NCBI GenBank assembly: GCA_038380795.1
Contig: CM076261.1
Location: 37,535,866 to 37,599,865, forward strand
Source: Pyrocephalus nanus
Taxonomy: Eukaryota > Chordata > Aves > Passeriformes > Tyrannidae
Length of the DNA stretch: 64,000 nt
Direction: 5' to 3'
This document shows positions 63,056 through 64,000 of the stretch, in pieces (positions within the stretch are counted from its first letter, which is position 1; each line of letters opens with the position of its first letter). The notes beneath the pieces are model-generated. The model was not told the origin of the DNA. It saw nothing but the letters and a program-made list of their open reading frames with translations, and ran no database searches. The translations under genes and the position numbers were made by a program.

Positions 63056-63606
63056 TGGTCGTTTACTGATATTCCTTAGGGACTAATCCTGGCACCAAGC
63101 TCTGAATTACTTTATTAATGACATGGAATATAACATGAAATGGAATGTACCCTTAGAAACCTCACAGTAAATACTGAATTGAGGGATTATGCTGGAGGGC
63201 AGGGCTGCTTCTGTGATCTAGACAACCTGGGAAAGATGGGCTGATGGGGACTTCATGGAAAGGAACAAAGTAAAGGCAGTTTAATACAGCTAGGGCAGAA
63301 TAATCCCATGCAACAGTATGGATGATTGGATGATGGAGATTGACTGATTAGGAAACAGCTTTGCCGAGGAGAGCTGAAGGGATATGGTGAAGAGCAAATT
63401 GAAGAGGAGTCAGCAATGTGCCTTTGAGAAAATAAGGCTAACTGCATCCTGGGCTGCATTAGCAGGCACATAGCAAAAAGGCCATAGGGAGGTGATACTT
63501 TCCCTCTGCTCAGCAGCTGTGCAAATGCATCATGACTGCTTTGAGCAGGGGTTTGGACTAGATGACCAAAGCAGGTTTCCCCTACCTTAAGCATTCTATG
63601 ATTCTA
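63056..63606 (+). mobile_element. Internally deleted CR1 LINE copy, plus strand
   Basis: The left part follows the end of the CR1 reverse-transcriptase ORF: TTCCTTAGGGACTAATCCTGG near 63073, TTATTAATGACATGGA near 63112, GGGAAAGATGGGCTGATGGG near 63230 and GAATAATCCCATGCAACAGTA near 63299. CATCCTGGGCTGCATTAGCAGG (63446-63467) and GGAGGTGATACTTTCCCTCTGCTC (63489-63512) come next. The text then jumps, near 63520-63540, to the 3' terminus (GCAGGGGTTTGGACTAGATGACC...CATTCTATGATTCT). The roughly 600-700 bp that normally lies between is missing. The ORF is broken by indels, and the 113-codon antisense frame across it is not a gene. Confidence 0.88.
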
Positions 63607-64000
63607 AAAACATAATTTCATGCACTTAATACCTAATTAATAAGATCAATGATATGTAACACTATATTTGTTGTTCCTAGATGATGTGTCCTTTCTGGAT
63701 GCTCAAAGATTTGGCAAATTTGATTCCCAATTAATGTGAGTACTTACGGTCCAGATAGTAAAAAATCAGTGCAGAAGTGCAATGATATTGACATTATTGA
63801 TCATATCTTTCTAGAGTGAGTATTCATGTAGAAGTAACAAGATTCTCCAAATTCTGTCCTTAGCGGCTATATTTAAAATATGAAATGGATTATGTTAACA
63901 CTATTTTCCTTATGGTTGTTTGCAATCCTTCTAAACCACTGGAAGGGTCACTCGAGGACATTATTTACTCTGACTCTCTTTAAATTTGGGTGAGTGAGGA
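63607..64000. other. AT-rich stretch to the window end, no gene seen
   Basis: Unique-looking sequence. Nothing recognisable was seen on either strand. Confidence 0.6.

Noticed and set aside
63253..63594. 113-codon minus-strand open frame
   Set aside because: It is antisense to the CR1 copy and has no independent support.
1..64000. CRISPR array, bacterial operon or mitochondrial insertion
   Set aside because: No regularly spaced repeat array, no ribosome-binding-site/ORF pattern and no mitochondrial gene sequence was seen; the repeats are clearly avian retroelements.

Overview
The window looks like AT-rich intergenic or deep intronic DNA from a bird, most likely a passerine. The bird assignment rests on the repeats. 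There are several CR1 LINE 3' ends with the typical avian terminal motif (ATTCTATGATTCT or its complement). One minus-strand LTR matches my recollection of a widespread avian ERVL-type LTR. A tRNA-Ile-headed SINE with a CR1-like tail resembles TguSINE1 of songbirds. No bacterial features were seen: no operons, no ribosome binding sites and no long ORFs.

I found no protein-coding gene that I can support. The longest open frames are about 100 to 165 codons. They overlap one another in several frames, lie inside LTRs or low-complexity DNA, and match no family I recognise. The real content is mobile-element debris in unique AT-rich sequence.

Layout: 1-10667 is mostly featureless, with a possible LTR at about 4030-4415 and a perfect hairpin at 7029-7055. 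10668-11538 is a 3'-truncated minus-strand LTR. 11539-31902 is unique sequence with a (TA)n/(TG)n microsatellite at 16 kb, a plus-strand CR1 at 19029-19343 and a C16 run at 30.8 kb. 31903-33123 is a complete solo LTR with a 5-bp target-site duplication, in the same family as the 10.7 kb copy but in the opposite orientation. 39951-40078 is a minus-strand CR1 3' end. 43840-45230 is a second complete solo LTR of a related family, with a 5-bp duplication, 13-bp perfect terminal inverted repeats, a TATA box and a polyadenylation signal. 49557-49905 is a minus-strand CR1. 52422-53030 is an older minus-strand ERVL-type LTR. 58116-58262 is the SINE. 61290-61445 is a small isolated CpG-rich patch. 63056-63606 is an internally deleted plus-strand CR1.

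No gene network can be described. The elements record successive retrotransposition: old decayed CR1 copies, an older ERVL LTR, and younger solo LTRs whose target duplications are still exact. No previously undescribed system is evident. The most informative items are the two intact solo LTRs with their internal duplications, the inverted LTR pair 20 kb apart, and the unexplained CpG-rich patch at 61.3 kb.
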